DNA of 62,665 bases from the NCBI GenBank assembly GCA_930990975.1, contig CAKNRR010000007.1, forward strand, positions 1 through 62,665, in the 5' to 3' direction. The notes under the pieces were generated by a model, which was given only the letters and a program-made list of their open reading frames with translations, did not search any database and was not told the DNA's origin. Below are positions 53,139 through 62,665 of this stretch, in pieces (the stretch's first letter is position 1; each line of letters begins with the position of its first letter). Source of the stretch: an uncultured Clostridia bacterium. Lineage in GTDB: Bacteria; Bacillota; Clostridia; Christensenellales; UBA1242. The position numbers were made by a program, and so were the translations under genes.

Positions 53139-56100
53139 ATGTCTGTAAATGTAAGAAAAGTAAAACAAGGTAAAACAGAAAGATATACTTTCGGTAAATG
53201 TGAGGAATTAATCAGAGTTCCACAACTTCTTGAAATTCAAAAGAAGTCATATAAAGACTTTTTGGAAAAGGGAATTAAAAAAGTTTTAGATGAATTTTTC
53301 CCATTAACTGACTATTCTGGAAAAGCAAAATTATATATTACAGAAATTTTGCCATTTGCAGAACCTAAATATGACATAAAGGAGTGCAAACGCAGAGGGG
53401 CAACTTACTCATCACCTTTAAAAGTAAAGGCTCGTTTTGTTGTTGAAGAGACTGGTCAAGCAGTAGAGCAAGAAGTATTTATGGGCGATGTTCCAATGAT
53501 GACTGAACAAGGCTCTTTCATTTATAATGGAATTGAAAGAGTAGTTATCAATCAGATTGTTAGAGCGCCTAGTGTTTATCTTGCAAGAGAAAAAGATAAT
53601 AATGCTACATTGAGAGCTCAAGTTATCCCAGTACACGGAACATGGATTGAAATTGAACAGGGTGCAAACGAAAATCTTAAAATAGTTCTTGAAAGAAAAA
53701 ATAAAATCAGCTTAGGTTTGTTCTTAAAATGTTTTGGTTTCACAAATGAAGAAATTTTGAAATGCTTTGGCGATAACTATTATATCAAAAATGTTATTGA
53801 AAGAGAAACTCAAACAACACAAGAAGAAGCATTGCTTGAATTTTCAAGAAAGACCAGACCAGCAGATGTTCCATCAGTTGAAAGTACAAGAAGTTTCTTG
53901 AATGTATCTTTCTTTACAGATGCTTATTACAATCTTTCAAGAGTTGGAAGATATAAATTTAATAAAAAATTAGGCTTGAAAAACAGATTGCCTGGACTTA
54001 TTAGTTATGAAGATATCATAGTTGATGGCGAGCTTTTAGTAAGAGCAGGAGAAGAATTTACAGCAGAAAGTGCTGCAAAAGTTCAAAATGCTGGTGTAAA
54101 TGAAGTATGGGTTCAAGCAAATGGAAAGAAACATTTAATGCGTGGAAACAATCGAGTTACTTTAAGCGAAGTATTCCCATGCAATCAAGAAGAACTTGGA
54201 ATTTTTGAAGATGTTTATTATCCAGTACTTACTCAAATACTTGCAGAAAACAAAACAAAAGAAAAGCGCATTGAAGCTATAAAAAAGAGTGCAAAAGATT
54301 TGATTATTACAACTCTTACAATGGATGATATTCTTGCAACAATTTCTTGTTATCTTGATGTTCTTGAAGGACTTGCAGGAATTGATAAAATTGAACATTT
54401 GTCAAATAAGAGAGTTGCAACAGTTGGAGAACTTACAAACAACGCATTTAGATCAGGTGTAACAAAACTTTCAACAAACATAAAAGAAACTTTGCAAGGA
54501 AGAGAATTTGAAGAGGTTACACCATCTCAAATCATGAATCCTAAAGCAGTTAATAAAGCTTTAAGAGATTTCTTCTCTCAATCACAATTGTCACAAATTA
54601 TGGATCAAAAGAATCCTCTTTCAGGAATCACACAAAAGCGTCGTGTGTCAGCTATAGGACCTGGAGGTATTAAGAAGGAGAGAGCCGATCCAGAAATTCG
54701 TGATATTCACTTTACACACTATGGAAGAATATGCCCAGTTGAAACTCCAGAAGGACAATCAATCGGTCTTATAAACACACTTGCAACTTATGTAAAAGTA
54801 AATGACTATGGCTTCCTTGAAACACCTTATAGAGTGGTTGATAAGGAAAGAGGAGTTGTAACAAAAGATATCGTCTATAAAATGGCTGATGTTGAAAATG
54901 AAAGTTATATAGCACAAGCTATAGAACCTCTTGATGAAGAAGGACATTTCATTAACAAGCGTGTTATGTGCCGTCATGGTTCAGTAAATGAAGAAGTGCC
55001 AGCAAGCAAGGTTGATTATATGGATGTTTCTCCAAGACAAATGATATCAGTTGCTACAAGTTTGATTCCATTTGTTAATGGCGACGAAGCAAACCGTGCA
55101 TTGATGGGTGCAAACATGCAGCGTCAAGCTGTTCCAGTATTGCGTCCAGAAGCTCCAGTAGTAGGAACAGGTATGGAAGCTATTGCAGCTCATGATAGCG
55201 GTTGCGTAATTCTTGCTAAGAGAGCAGGTACAGTAAAATATGTTTCAGCAGATGAAATAAGAGTCTTGACAGAAAAAGGCGACGAAGATATTTATACACT
55301 TTCAAAATTTGCAAAAGCAAATGATGATGTTTGCTTTAATCAACGCCCATGCGTTAAAAAAGGTGAAAAGGTAGAAGAAGGCGATGTATTAACTGATGGA
55401 TATTCTACAGACCATGGAGAATTAGCTGTTGGTAAAAATGTTCTTATCGGTTATATGAACTGGGAAGGACAAAACTTCGAAGATGCTATCCTTATTAATG
55501 AGCGTTTGGTTAAAGAAGATGTTTATACATCAATAACTCTTTATGACCAAGAAATTAAATGTAGAACAACAAAACTCGGAGATGAAGTTATCACTCGTGA
55601 TATACCAAATCTTGGCGAAGATGCACTTAAAGACCTTGATGAAAACGGTATTATAAGAATAGGTGCAGAAGTTCATCCAAATGATATATTGGTCGGAAAA
55701 GTTACACCTAAGGGCGAAACAGACCTTACCCCAGAAGAAAGACTTTTAAGAGCTATCTTTGGAGATAAAGCTAGAGATGTTCGTGATACATCTTTGCGCG
55801 TACAACATGGTAAGGGTGGTGTCGTTGTAGATGTTCAAGTTTTCTCTAAGAAGAATAAAGATGACCTAGAGCCTGGCGTTACTATGATGGTTAAAGTCAC
55901 AGTAGCTCAAAAGAGAAAAATCTCTGTCGGAGATAAGATGGCAGGTCGTCACGGAAATAAAGGTGTTGTATCTATAGTTTTACCAGAAGCAGATATGCCA
56001 TTTATGGCTAACGGACAACCACTTGATATTGTGCTTAGCCCACTTGGTATTCCTTCTCGTATGAACATAGGGCAAGTTATGGAAGTTCATTTGGGTCTTG

Positions 56101-56858
56101 TAGCAAAAACTCTTGGCTGGAAAGTTGCTACACCAGCATTTGATGGAGCTACTACAGAAGACATTAAAGAACTTTTAGTAGAAAACAACTTTAGACCAGA
56201 TGGAAAAGTTCAATTATATGATGGTAGAACAGGTGAACCATTTGACAACTTAACAACAGTAGGTGTTAAGTACATGTTGAAACTTGAACATATGGTTGAT
56301 TCTAAGATTCACGCTCGTTCTATTGGACCTTACGCACTTATCACTCAACAACCACTTGGTGGAAAATCATTGTTTGGTGGACAGCGTTTTGGTGAAATGG
56401 AAGTATGGGCTCTTGAAGCTTATGGCGCAAGTCATATCTTACAAGAAATGCTTACAGTTAAGTCTGATGACTTAAACGGAAGACTTAAGACTTACGAGTC
56501 AATTATCAAGGGCTTGCCAATTGCAGAACCTGGAATACCAGAATCATTTAAGGTATTGGTTAAAGAATTGCAAGCATTAGGACTTGATGTAAAGATTCTT
56601 ACAGAAGGAAATAAAGAAATTTCACTCAATGAGCTTAGTCAAGATGAGCAAGATGCTCCAAACACATTGACTCAAGACACCGAAAAAGATCTTGAAGAAG
56701 GAATTTTTGACTTTGATGAACACAATATAAACAATCAATCTTTGACAACTGAAGAACAAGATGAAAAAGATTTGAAAGATGTGTTTGAAGAAAGTACAAA
56801 GAATGACAATTTGGATAATCTTGACATATTTGATGATTTCGGCGATTTTGATGATTAA
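53139..56858 (+). CDS. rpoB: RNA polymerase beta subunit
   Basis: A 1239-residue beta subunit. The start ATG has AAGGAGA seven bases upstream; a longer frame from 53124 would remove that site. All expected regions are present, including the rifampicin-site segment (about 455-545, 'FSQSQLSQIMDQKNPLSGITQKRR'), 'GYNFEDAI'-type 'GQNFEDAILI', and the C-terminal 'GGQRFGEMEVWALEAYGA'. After the core, at about residue 1165, comes an acidic Asp/Glu/Asn-rich tail of some 75 residues ending in 'DDFGDFDD', longer than usual. The rplJ-rplL genes that usually precede rpoB are not here; a giant surface gene is upstream instead. Confidence 0.98.
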   Translation: MSVNVRKVKQGKTERYTFGKCEELIRVPQLLEIQKKSYKDFLEKGIKKVLDEFFPLTDYSGKAKLYITEILPFAEPKYDIKECKRRGATYSSPLKVKARFVVEETGQAVEQEVFMGDVPMMTEQGSFIYNGIERVVINQIVRAPSVYLAREKDNNATLRAQVIPVHGTWIEIEQGANENLKIVLERKNKISLGLFLKCFGFTNEEILKCFGDNYYIKNVIERETQTTQEEALLEFSRKTRPADVPSVESTRSFLNVSFFTDAYYNLSRVGRYKFNKKLGLKNRLPGLISYEDIIVDGELLVRAGEEFTAESAAKVQNAGVNEVWVQANGKKHLMRGNNRVTLSEVFPCNQEELGIFEDVYYPVLTQILAENKTKEKRIEAIKKSAKDLIITTLTMDDILATISCYLDVLEGLAGIDKIEHLSNKRVATVGELTNNAFRSGVTKLSTNIKETLQGREFEEVTPSQIMNPKAVNKALRDFFSQSQLSQIMDQKNPLSGITQKRRVSAIGPGGIKKERADPEIRDIHFTHYGRICPVETPEGQSIGLINTLATYVKVNDYGFLETPYRVVDKERGVVTKDIVYKMADVENESYIAQAIEPLDEEGHFINKRVMCRHGSVNEEVPASKVDYMDVSPRQMISVATSLIPFVNGDEANRALMGANMQRQAVPVLRPEAPVVGTGMEAIAAHDSGCVILAKRAGTVKYVSADEIRVLTEKGDEDIYTLSKFAKANDDVCFNQRPCVKKGEKVEEGDVLTDGYSTDHGELAVGKNVLIGYMNWEGQNFEDAILINERLVKEDVYTSITLYDQEIKCRTTKLGDEVITRDIPNLGEDALKDLDENGIIRIGAEVHPNDILVGKVTPKGETDLTPEERLLRAIFGDKARDVRDTSLRVQHGKGGVVVDVQVFSKKNKDDLEPGVTMMVKVTVAQKRKISVGDKMAGRHGNKGVVSIVLPEADMPFMANGQPLDIVLSPLGIPSRMNIGQVMEVHLGLVAKTLGWKVATPAFDGATTEDIKELLVENNFRPDGKVQLYDGRTGEPFDNLTTVGVKYMLKLEHMVDSKIHARSIGPYALITQQPLGGKSLFGGQRFGEMEVWALEAYGASHILQEMLTVKSDDLNGRLKTYESIIKGLPIAEPGIPESFKVLVKELQALGLDVKILTEGNKEISLNELSQDEQDAPNTLTQDTEKDLEEGIFDFDEHNINNQSLTTEEQDEKDLKDVFEESTKNDNLDNLDIFDDFGDFDD

Positions 56859-56914
56859 AATAAATTTCAAAAAAGATAAATAAAAAACAAGCAAAGAAAA
56901 AAAGGGGATTCGAT

Positions 56915-59900
56915 ATGTTTGAATTAAACAATTTTGATTCAATAAGAATAGGGATTGCTTCACCAGAGAAGATCAGAGAATGGTCTCATGGTGAAGTAAC
57001 AAAACCAGAAACTATAAATTATAGAACTCAAAAGCCAGAAAGAGATGGTCTTTTTTGCGAAAAGATTTTTGGACCAAGAAAAGACTGGGAATGTCAATGT
57101 GGAAGATATAAAAGAGTTCGTTATAAGGGCGTAGTTTGTGATAAATGTGGAGTTGAAGTTACAAGAGCAAAAGTTCGACGCGAAAGAATGGGACATATCG
57201 AACTAGCTTCCCCTTGTACTCATATTTGGTATTTTAGAAATATTCCATCAAAGATTGGTACATTGCTAGAAATGACACCAAAAGTTTTGGAACAAGTTGT
57301 ATACTATGTTTGCTATGTTGTTTTAGATCCAAAAAAGACAGATTTGGCATATAAGCAAGTTATAACAGATAAAGAGTATATGGATGCTTGCGAAAAATAT
57401 GGTGCAGATGCGTTTGAAGTAGGAATGGGTGCAGAGGCTATAAAAAGACTTTTAAGTGAAGTTGATTTGCAAAAAGAGTCAAAATCTTTAAAAGAGTCTT
57501 TGAATACATTAAAAGGTCAACGCAAAATCAAGGCAATGAAAAAACTTGATGTTGTAGAATCATTTATTACAAGCGGAAACAATCCAACATGGATGGTACT
57601 AGATGTAATTCCAGTATTACCACCAGATTTAAGACCTATGGTTCCATTGGATGGTGGAAGATATGCTACCAGCGATTTAAACGATTTGTATAGACGCGTT
57701 ATCAACAGAAATAACCGTTTAAAGAAATTGATGGAACTTGGTGCTCCTGATGTTATCGTTCGTAATGAAAAAAGAATGTTACAAGAAGCAGTAGACAACC
57801 TTATTGATAATGGTAAACGCGGTAAGGCTGTTCAGAGTTCAAAACAAAGAGATTTGAAATCTTTGACAGCAATGCTTGGTGGAAAACAAGGTCGTTTCAG
57901 ATTGAACCTTTTAGGTAAGCGTGTTGACTATTCAGGTCGTTCAGTTATTGTTGTAGGACCAGAACTTAAGATGTATCAATGCGGTCTTCCAAAAGAAATG
58001 GCGCTTGAACTTTTCAAACCATTTATAATGAACAGATTGGTTGACTTAAATAAATCTCATAATATCAAAGCTGCTAAGAGAATGATAGAGAAAGAGAAAC
58101 CAGTAGTTTGGGATATACTTGCAGAGGTTATTAAAGACCATCCAGTATTCTTAAACCGTGCTCCAACACTTCACAGACTTTCAGTACAAGCTTTTGAGCC
58201 AGTGCTCGTTGAAGGTAGGGCAATCAAACTTCACCCAGCATGTTGTGAAGCGTTCAATGCCGACTTCGATGGTGACCAAATGTCAGTCCATGTTCCATTA
58301 TCAATAGATGCAAGAACTGAAGCTAGAACTCTTATGCTTGCATCAAACAATATATTAAAGCTTTCAAATGGAGAGCCAATCGTTACACCATCACAAGATA
58401 TAGTACTTGGTTGCGCATACATGACCATGGTTAAGCCAAATGCTTTAGGAACAGGCAATATTTATTCTTCAAAAGAAGAAGCAGTGATTGCTTACCAAAC
58501 ACAAAATTTGCATATCCAAGCATTGATAAAGGTTAGACTTGAAAAAGAAGTTGATGGCAAAAAGTATACTAAGGTAGTAGAAACAACAGTAGGAAGATTG
58601 TTATTTAATGAACAAATTCCACAAGATTTAGGCTTCGTTGATAGAAGCAAAGAAGAAAACATTTGTGAACTTGAATTCAATAGAAATGTTGATAAGAAAG
58701 ACTTAAGAGCAATACTTGCAAGAGCCTATGATAAGTATGGAACTACAGCCTGTGCAAAACTCGTTGATATAATCAAAGAAACTGGTTATAAGTATTCAAC
58801 ATTAGGTGCTCTTACAGTTAATGTATTTGATATAGCAGAACCAAAAGAAAAGAAAGAATTATTGCATAATACAGACCAAAAAGTATTAGAGAATGAAAAG
58901 TTGTTCAGACGCGGACTTATCACTTATGATGAAAAAGTTAAAAACAACATAGAACTATGGGAAGAAACAAAATCTGATGTTGCTAAAGCATTGTTTGAAG
59001 GTATGGATGATTCAAACCCATTCAAAGTAATGTGCGTTTCAGGTGCCCGTGGTTCTAAAGACCAATTGAACGCTTTGTGTGGTATGTCTGGTATTAAGAC
59101 AACTGCATCTGGTGAAAAGATTGATGTTCCAATCAAATCATCATTCGTTCAAGGACTTACACCTATTGAATATTTCTTGACAGCTCGTGGTGCTCGTAAA
59201 GGTCTTACCGATACTGCATTGAAGACTGCTGACTCAGGTTATTTGACAAGGCGTCTTGTAGATATATCACAAGATGTAGTTGTTACAACAGAAGACTGCT
59301 TTGCTGATGCTGGAGAAAAAGTAAAAGGTGTTTATGTAACAGATTTAGTTGTAGATGGCGTTGTACAAGAAACACTTGCAGAAAGAGTATACGGCAGAGT
59401 AGTGGTTGATGATGTTGTGAACCCTGCAACAGGCGAAGTAATCGTTGAAGCAAACACAATGGTTACTAAAGAACAAGCCGATGCAATCGAAAAAGCTGGA
59501 ATTAAGAAAGTTCAAATCAGATCATTGTTTACATGTCGTTGCAAACATGGTGTTTGTGCTAAATGTTACGGAAGAGATTTATCTAATAAGAATATGGTTA
59601 CAGTTGGTGAAGCTGTTGGTATTGTTGCAGCTCAATCAATTGGCGAACCTGGAACACAGCTTACAATGCGTACCTTCCACTCAGGTGGTGTTGCTTCAGC
59701 TCTTGATATTACACAAGGTTTGCCTCGTGTAGAAGAAATTTTTGAAGCTAGAAAACCTAAGGGAGAAGCATTGCTCTCAGAGGTTGCTGGAAAATTAACA
59801 ATCAAACAAGATGCAAAATACTATTATTTCACAGTTGCTTCAAGAGAAGGCGATATAGAATATGAAGCTAAGAAACCTGTAGTTCTTCTTGTAAAGAATG

Positions 59901-60493
59901 GAGAAACAGTTGAACCTGGAACGCAGCTTACAGCAGGTGCTGTAAATCCTTCTGACTTACTTAGAATGAAAGGTGTAAAGGGACTTCAAGAATATCTGTT
60001 AAATCAAGTTATTTCAACATATAGAGGACAAGATGTTAAAGTTAATGATAAGCATGTTGAAATTATAATCAGACAAATGCTTAAGAAAGTTAAGGTTGAA
60101 TCTGCAGGAGATACAAACTTACTTCCTGGAGAAATCATAGATGTTTATAGAGTAGATGAAGAAAATGAGAAGATTTTACAAGAGGGCGGAGTTCCTGCAA
60201 CTGTAAAGAGAATCTTGCTTGGAATTACAAAAGCATCATTGTCTACAGAAAGCTTCTTGTCAGCTGCATCATTCCAAGAAACATCAAGAACTTTAACAGA
60301 TGCTTCTGTAAAAGGTAAGGTTGATAATTTATTAGGATTAAAAGAAAATGTTATCATTGGTAAATTAATACCTGCAGGAACAGGAATTAAGAAATATCGC
60401 TCAGTTATGCCAATTCTTGTAAAAGATGAGGATGAAACTGAAGGTTATGAAACTGCAGAGCCAGATACAGCAGTAGATAGCATGGCAGAATAA
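56915..60493 (+). CDS. rpoC: RNA polymerase beta' subunit
   Basis: A 1192-residue beta' subunit. The N-terminal zinc finger [20 protein letters not shown] is near residues 60-79. The catalytic Mg-binding triad is Asp450, Asp452 and Asp454 in NADFDGDQ (448-455). The second zinc cluster '[15 protein letters not shown]' is near 872-886, and the trigger-loop region '[16 protein letters not shown]' near 911-926. The C-terminus ends with a short acidic tail. AAGGGG lies eight bases before the ATG, 56 bases after rpoB, and the two share one promoter. It ends in a strong terminator. Confidence 0.98.
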   Translation: MFELNNFDSIRIGIASPEKIREWSHGEVTKPETINYRTQKPERDGLFCEKIFGPRKDWECQCGRYKRVRYKGVVCDKCGVEVTRAKVRRERMGHIELASPCTHIWYFRNIPSKIGTLLEMTPKVLEQVVYYVCYVVLDPKKTDLAYKQVITDKEYMDACEKYGADAFEVGMGAEAIKRLLSEVDLQKESKSLKESLNTLKGQRKIKAMKKLDVVESFITSGNNPTWMVLDVIPVLPPDLRPMVPLDGGRYATSDLNDLYRRVINRNNRLKKLMELGAPDVIVRNEKRMLQEAVDNLIDNGKRGKAVQSSKQRDLKSLTAMLGGKQGRFRLNLLGKRVDYSGRSVIVVGPELKMYQCGLPKEMALELFKPFIMNRLVDLNKSHNIKAAKRMIEKEKPVVWDILAEVIKDHPVFLNRAPTLHRLSVQAFEPVLVEGRAIKLHPACCEAFNADFDGDQMSVHVPLSIDARTEARTLMLASNNILKLSNGEPIVTPSQDIVLGCAYMTMVKPNALGTGNIYSSKEEAVIAYQTQNLHIQALIKVRLEKEVDGKKYTKVVETTVGRLLFNEQIPQDLGFVDRSKEENICELEFNRNVDKKDLRAILARAYDKYGTTACAKLVDIIKETGYKYSTLGALTVNVFDIAEPKEKKELLHNTDQKVLENEKLFRRGLITYDEKVKNNIELWEETKSDVAKALFEGMDDSNPFKVMCVSGARGSKDQLNALCGMSGIKTTASGEKIDVPIKSSFVQGLTPIEYFLTARGARKGLTDTALKTADSGYLTRRLVDISQDVVVTTEDCFADAGEKVKGVYVTDLVVDGVVQETLAERVYGRVVVDDVVNPATGEVIVEANTMVTKEQADAIEKAGIKKVQIRSLFTCRCKHGVCAKCYGRDLSNKNMVTVGEAVGIVAAQSIGEPGTQLTMRTFHSGGVASALDITQGLPRVEEIFEARKPKGEALLSEVAGKLTIKQDAKYYYFTVASREGDIEYEAKKPVVLLVKNGETVEPGTQLTAGAVNPSDLLRMKGVKGLQEYLLNQVISTYRGQDVKVNDKHVEIIIRQMLKKVKVESAGDTNLLPGEIIDVYRVDEENEKILQEGGVPATVKRILLGITKASLSTESFLSAASFQETSRTLTDASVKGKVDNLLGLKENVIIGKLIPAGTGIKKYRSVMPILVKDEDETEGYETAEPDTAVDSMAE

Positions 60494-60501
60494 AACAGAA
60501 T

Positions 60502-60533
60502 AAAAAAGAGTAACTTTTGTTACTCTTTTTTTT
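60502..60533 (+). terminator. Intrinsic terminator of rpoBC
   Basis: A perfect 13-bp stem, AAAAAAGAGTAAC and its complement with a four-base loop, plus a T-run, about ten bases after the rpoC stop. Confidence 0.92.
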
Positions 60534-60761
60534 GTTTTTTATAAGAAAACAATATTTTAAAATAAGCCCCACACAATAAAAAATCAACATTAAATTTAGC
60601 GATAAAACTTAATATGACTTTGGTTTGCTCTCTTACATCGCGCTTGTTCTTGTAAAATGCCAGATGTTCTTTTGGAATGTCTTTATCTTTTATATCAAAC
60701 TTTAAACTTAAACTCAGTTGTATAAATTGTGAGTATTTTTTATTAATATGTTGATTTTTCT
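60534..60761. other. Intergenic stretch with an open minus-strand frame lacking a start
   Basis: No gene is called. On the minus strand a frame is open from about 60790 down to a TAA near 60515, and its middle part ('DIPKEHLAFYKNKRDVREQ') looks protein-like, with higher GC than its surroundings. It has no ATG, GTG or TTG start and no ribosome binding site, so it is at most a gene remnant. Confidence 0.35.
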
Positions 60762-60789
60762 TTGAAATTACGACAAAATTTGATATTAT
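60762..60789 (+). promoter_or_regulatory. Promoter of the BIG2-like gene, leaderless layout with GTG
   Basis: TTGAAA (60762-60767), a 16-base spacer and TATTAT (60784-60789). The GTG at 60796 follows after six bases, with no ribosome binding site. Confidence 0.68.
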
Positions 60790-60795
60790 TTTCTA

Positions 60796-61434
60796 GTGGA
60801 AAAATTAAATAAAAAATCAATTGCAGTCATAATTGCTAGCGTATTTTTGTTAGTTGCAAGTATTATAATTTTACTTGTATTTTTTGTTTTTAATAAAGAT
60901 AACTCAGAAGCAGAATATAAGGTGCTTCGAATAAATGCTGACAATGTCATATTATATGTTGGACAATCACTAGAAAATTATTTTACAGTATCAAATGAAG
61001 ATGCAGTCATCACAATAGATGTTGATAAAAATGGAATAGTGAATATAGATAAAGAAAAAATCGTTGCTCTTAAAAGCGGAAAAGTTAATGTAAAATTGAC
61101 AGCGACTTATCAAGATACGATAAGCAGTGATTATTTTTCAATCACTGTTTTGAATCGTGATTATTCATTTGATATAAGGGGAATTGAAAATTGTTATTAC
61201 AAAGATTCGACCTTGTATATTACGCAAAATATTTGTCAATTTGCTGTGGATATTTATGACAAAACAGGACAGATGTTAAAACAACCATCAATAAAATATT
61301 CTTGCAGTGATTCTATTGAATTGCAAAAGCAGCTTGGATTTTATATTTTAAAAGCAGATAAAGATGGCATAATTGAATTTTTTGAAGATGAAATTAATTA
61401 TAGTTTTAATTTAAAAGTAGTTTGCAATTTTTAA
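60796..61434 (+). CDS. Membrane-anchored protein with a BIG2-like domain
   Basis: A 212-residue protein with one N-terminal membrane helix (about 9-31) as signal anchor. Residues 42-115 resemble a bacterial Ig-like group 2 domain ('VILYVGQSLENYFTVSN', then 'DKNGIVNIDKEKIVALKSGKVNVKLTATY'). The C-terminal part (about 118-212) is another beta-rich domain containing three Cys residues. No enzymatic motif. It starts with GTG, six bases after a -10 box. It is a single-gene unit after rpoBC. It may act as a surface or wall-contact protein, but nothing specific shows this. Confidence 0.78.
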   Translation: MEKLNKKSIAVIIASVFLLVASIIILLVFFVFNKDNSEAEYKVLRINADNVILYVGQSLENYFTVSNEDAVITIDVDKNGIVNIDKEKIVALKSGKVNVKLTATYQDTISSDYFSITVLNRDYSFDIRGIENCYYKDSTLYITQNICQFAVDIYDKTGQMLKQPSIKYSCSDSIELQKQLGFYILKADKDGIIEFFEDEINYSFNLKVVCNF

Positions 61435-61537
61435 TAATTTAAAAATTATTTATAAATATTTTTTTTGTTTCTTTTTAAATATTTTTTATTTTTTACATGT
61501 ATATTTATTGACACATGTACATTTAATTAATAAATAT

Positions 61538-62323
61538 TTATTTACAATTTTTGTTAAAAAATGAAATAATAATTTTAGGGATAAATTCTGTTTTTGCGAT
61601 ATTCTTTTTCTCTTTATCTTCAAGGCTACGACCACTTATCAGTGATTTGTGTTGAAGACTATTGTCAGAAATACAGAAAATGGCAGTTGCTTTTATTCCA
61701 GCCAACGAAGCGCATTTAAAAACTGTAGATGTTTCCATTTCAATTGTTTCACAACCAATTGATTTAAAATGTTCAATATGAGGAAATTGACCAAAGATTG
61801 TATCTACACTATAATTTTTTACATGATGGCAACGCACTGGCAGTTGCTCTTTTTTTATTGTTTCTAAAATTTGATTTGAAAGTTCTTCATCAGGGGAATA
61901 ACTTGCCTCAAAATCATCTTCCAAATTTTCATTTAAATATCTTGTTACTCCAACACCTGAAATAGAACAGGTTGGTAATGCTAAATCACCAATGTTTATA
62001 TTATCTGAAATTGCACCAGCAGAGCCTATAAAAATCAATCGCTTACATTTAGTCACTCCAAGCGTCAAAATTTCTTCTATAATTGCAGGAGCCCCAATAT
62101 TTTTCATTTCAATAAAAGAAAATTCAAAATTATCTCCGCCTATTTTATAAAGTTTTCTGCCGACTTTTTTAATTGACTTTGCATGATTTTCAAAGATGTC
62201 ATGTTCCCACCAAGGAGCTATAACGACATCCTCTAAAACCTGTTCAAAACCCTCTGATTTGATAAGATCTTCTTCAGTATGATTGTAAGCTCTGTGCCAT
62301 TGTAATAATTTTTTGTAATCCAT
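61538..62323 (-). CDS. Nucleoside phosphorylase family protein
   Basis: A 261-residue member of the PNP/UDP phosphorylase superfamily, which cleaves nucleosides with phosphate in salvage. The phosphate/ribose segment 'LIFIGSAGAIS' is near 94-104, and the base- and ribose-binding 'ETIEMETSTVF' motif, with the key Met-Glu, near 193-203. The fold's 'ATAIFCISDNS' strand follows. Whether it prefers purine nucleosides or uridine is not decidable by eye. The N-terminal 80 residues diverge from the standard trimeric enzymes. TTGGAGG lies eight bases before the ATG, with a perfect TATAAT -10 (complement of 62346-62351) but no good -35. Confidence 0.85.
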   Translation of the reverse strand: MDYKKLLQWHRAYNHTEEDLIKSEGFEQVLEDVVIAPWWEHDIFENHAKSIKKVGRKLYKIGGDNFEFSFIEMKNIGAPAIIEEILTLGVTKCKRLIFIGSAGAISDNINIGDLALPTCSISGVGVTRYLNENLEDDFEASYSPDEELSNQILETIKKEQLPVRCHHVKNYSVDTIFGQFPHIEHFKSIGCETIEMETSTVFKCASLAGIKATAIFCISDNSLQHKSLISGRSLEDKEKKNIAKTEFIPKIIISFFNKNCK

Positions 62324-62345
62324 ATTAAAACCTCCAAAAATTTAC

Positions 62346-62351
62346 ATTATA
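62346..62351 (-). promoter_or_regulatory. -10 box of the nucleoside phosphorylase gene
   Basis: TATAAT on the minus strand, 22 bases before the start codon. I find no convincing -35, so the promoter may need an activator. Confidence 0.5.
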
Positions 62352-62556
62352 GGGGGAAATAAAATTTTGTTTGTGGTTTTTGTGTTTATTGTTTCGACTA
62401 AAAATCAAAATCTAAATAATATATTTTGACATATCGTAACTAAGATTTTTTATATCATTAAGAATAGATTAGGAAGTTGGGCATTATACTTGCTTGATGT
62501 AAATTTTAATTGTAAAATATTTGCATGTTTTAAACAAGAGAAACTTTTTTATAAAA
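62352..62556. other. Intergenic stretch upstream of the nucleoside phosphorylase
   Basis: AT-rich, about 205 bases. No gene, repeat or RNA is visible. Confidence 0.4.
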
Positions 62557-62599
62557 ATAAAAAACCTAGAAGTTTTAAGAAACAAACCCCTAGGTATTT
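62557..62599 (-). terminator. Terminator downstream of tRNA-Glu
   Basis: On the minus strand, ACCTAG and its complement CTAGGT enclose a loop of about 20 bases, extended by A/T pairs and followed by a T-run, directly after the tRNA 3' end. Confidence 0.6.
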
Positions 62600-62665
62600 T
62601 GGTAGCCCCAAGGAGAATCGAACTCCTGATTCCGCCGTGAGAGGGCGGCGTCTTAACCGCTTGAC
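62600..62665 (-). tRNA. tRNA-Glu (anticodon CUC), 5' end outside the window
   Basis: On the minus strand the D-arm, the anticodon arm (CCGCC/GGCGG with loop CUCUCAC), the T-arm (AGGAGTTCGATTCTCCT) and the 3' acceptor strand are present, ending in an encoded CCA at 62600-62602. The anticodon CTC is at 62639-62641. The 5' acceptor strand and first D-arm bases lie beyond the right edge. The D-loop 'AGCGGTTAAGA' is typical of tRNA-Glu. Confidence 0.93.

Overview
The window is about 62.7 kb of AT-rich bacterial chromosome that uses the standard bacterial code (TGA is a stop, for example at 31747-31749). It comes from an endospore-forming member of the Bacillota, most likely an uncultured clostridial, gut-type lineage. 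The evidence is a complete gerA/gerB/gerC germinant-receptor operon with a sigma-G-like promoter, SpoVB, SpoIIQ-like and SpoIIID proteins, Gram-positive style lipoproteins, and many intrinsic terminators. There are no phage genes, insertion sequences, CRISPR arrays or rRNA genes.

Layout. 1-2400: the 3' end of an unknown gene, an acidic-tailed membrane protein and a fibronectin-III-like membrane protein. 2400-6207: the gerABC operon. 6451-9507: ftsH and an unknown membrane protein. 9705-11399: a membrane-anchored GH26 mannanase. 11584-15581: a CtpE-like P-type ATPase divergent from a tRNA nucleotidyltransferase. 15768-18647: a VanW/YoaR-type wall protein, a VTT-family membrane protein and a 52-residue LysM protein. 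18709-21387: spoVB, then a DUF421-DUF4363 pair. 21589-31168: a surface protein, a degenerate GlmU-like gene, pth, mfd, a PrsA-like foldase lipoprotein and a flippase-like membrane protein. 31192-34068: small membrane proteins, a possible YwmB-like protein, spoIIQ, acpP, a candidate structured RNA and spoIIID. 34129-38194: fructose-bisphosphate aldolase, a lipoprotein, hflX, a DUF1858 protein and a PRC-barrel protein. 38452-52841: a PrgI-VirB4 fusion ATPase followed by one 3862-residue lipoprotein with GLUG-type repeats. 52946-60493: rpoB-rpoC with their own promoter and a leader terminator. 60796-62665: an Ig-like anchored protein, a nucleoside phosphorylase and a truncated tRNA-Glu.

Parts of the order recall Bacillus subtilis: glmU-like/pth/mfd with spoVB nearby, and possible ywmB/spoIIQ/spoIIID. 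The sporulation genes cover engulfment (SpoIIQ), mother-cell regulation (SpoIIID), cortex precursor flipping (SpoVB) and germination (GerABC). The rest is mostly information processing (Mfd, Pth, Cca, HflX, RpoBC), membrane quality control (FtsH, PrsA-like) and a set of surface proteins.

Two things stand out. First, about eight genes have a near-consensus -35/-10 promoter whose -10 box ends only 6-10 nt (mostly 6-7) before the start codon with no Shine-Dalgarno sequence, which predicts leaderless mRNAs, uncommon in Bacillota. Second, an isolated PrgI-VirB4 fusion ATPase sits directly upstream of a giant GLUG lipoprotein in an otherwise housekeeping neighbourhood.
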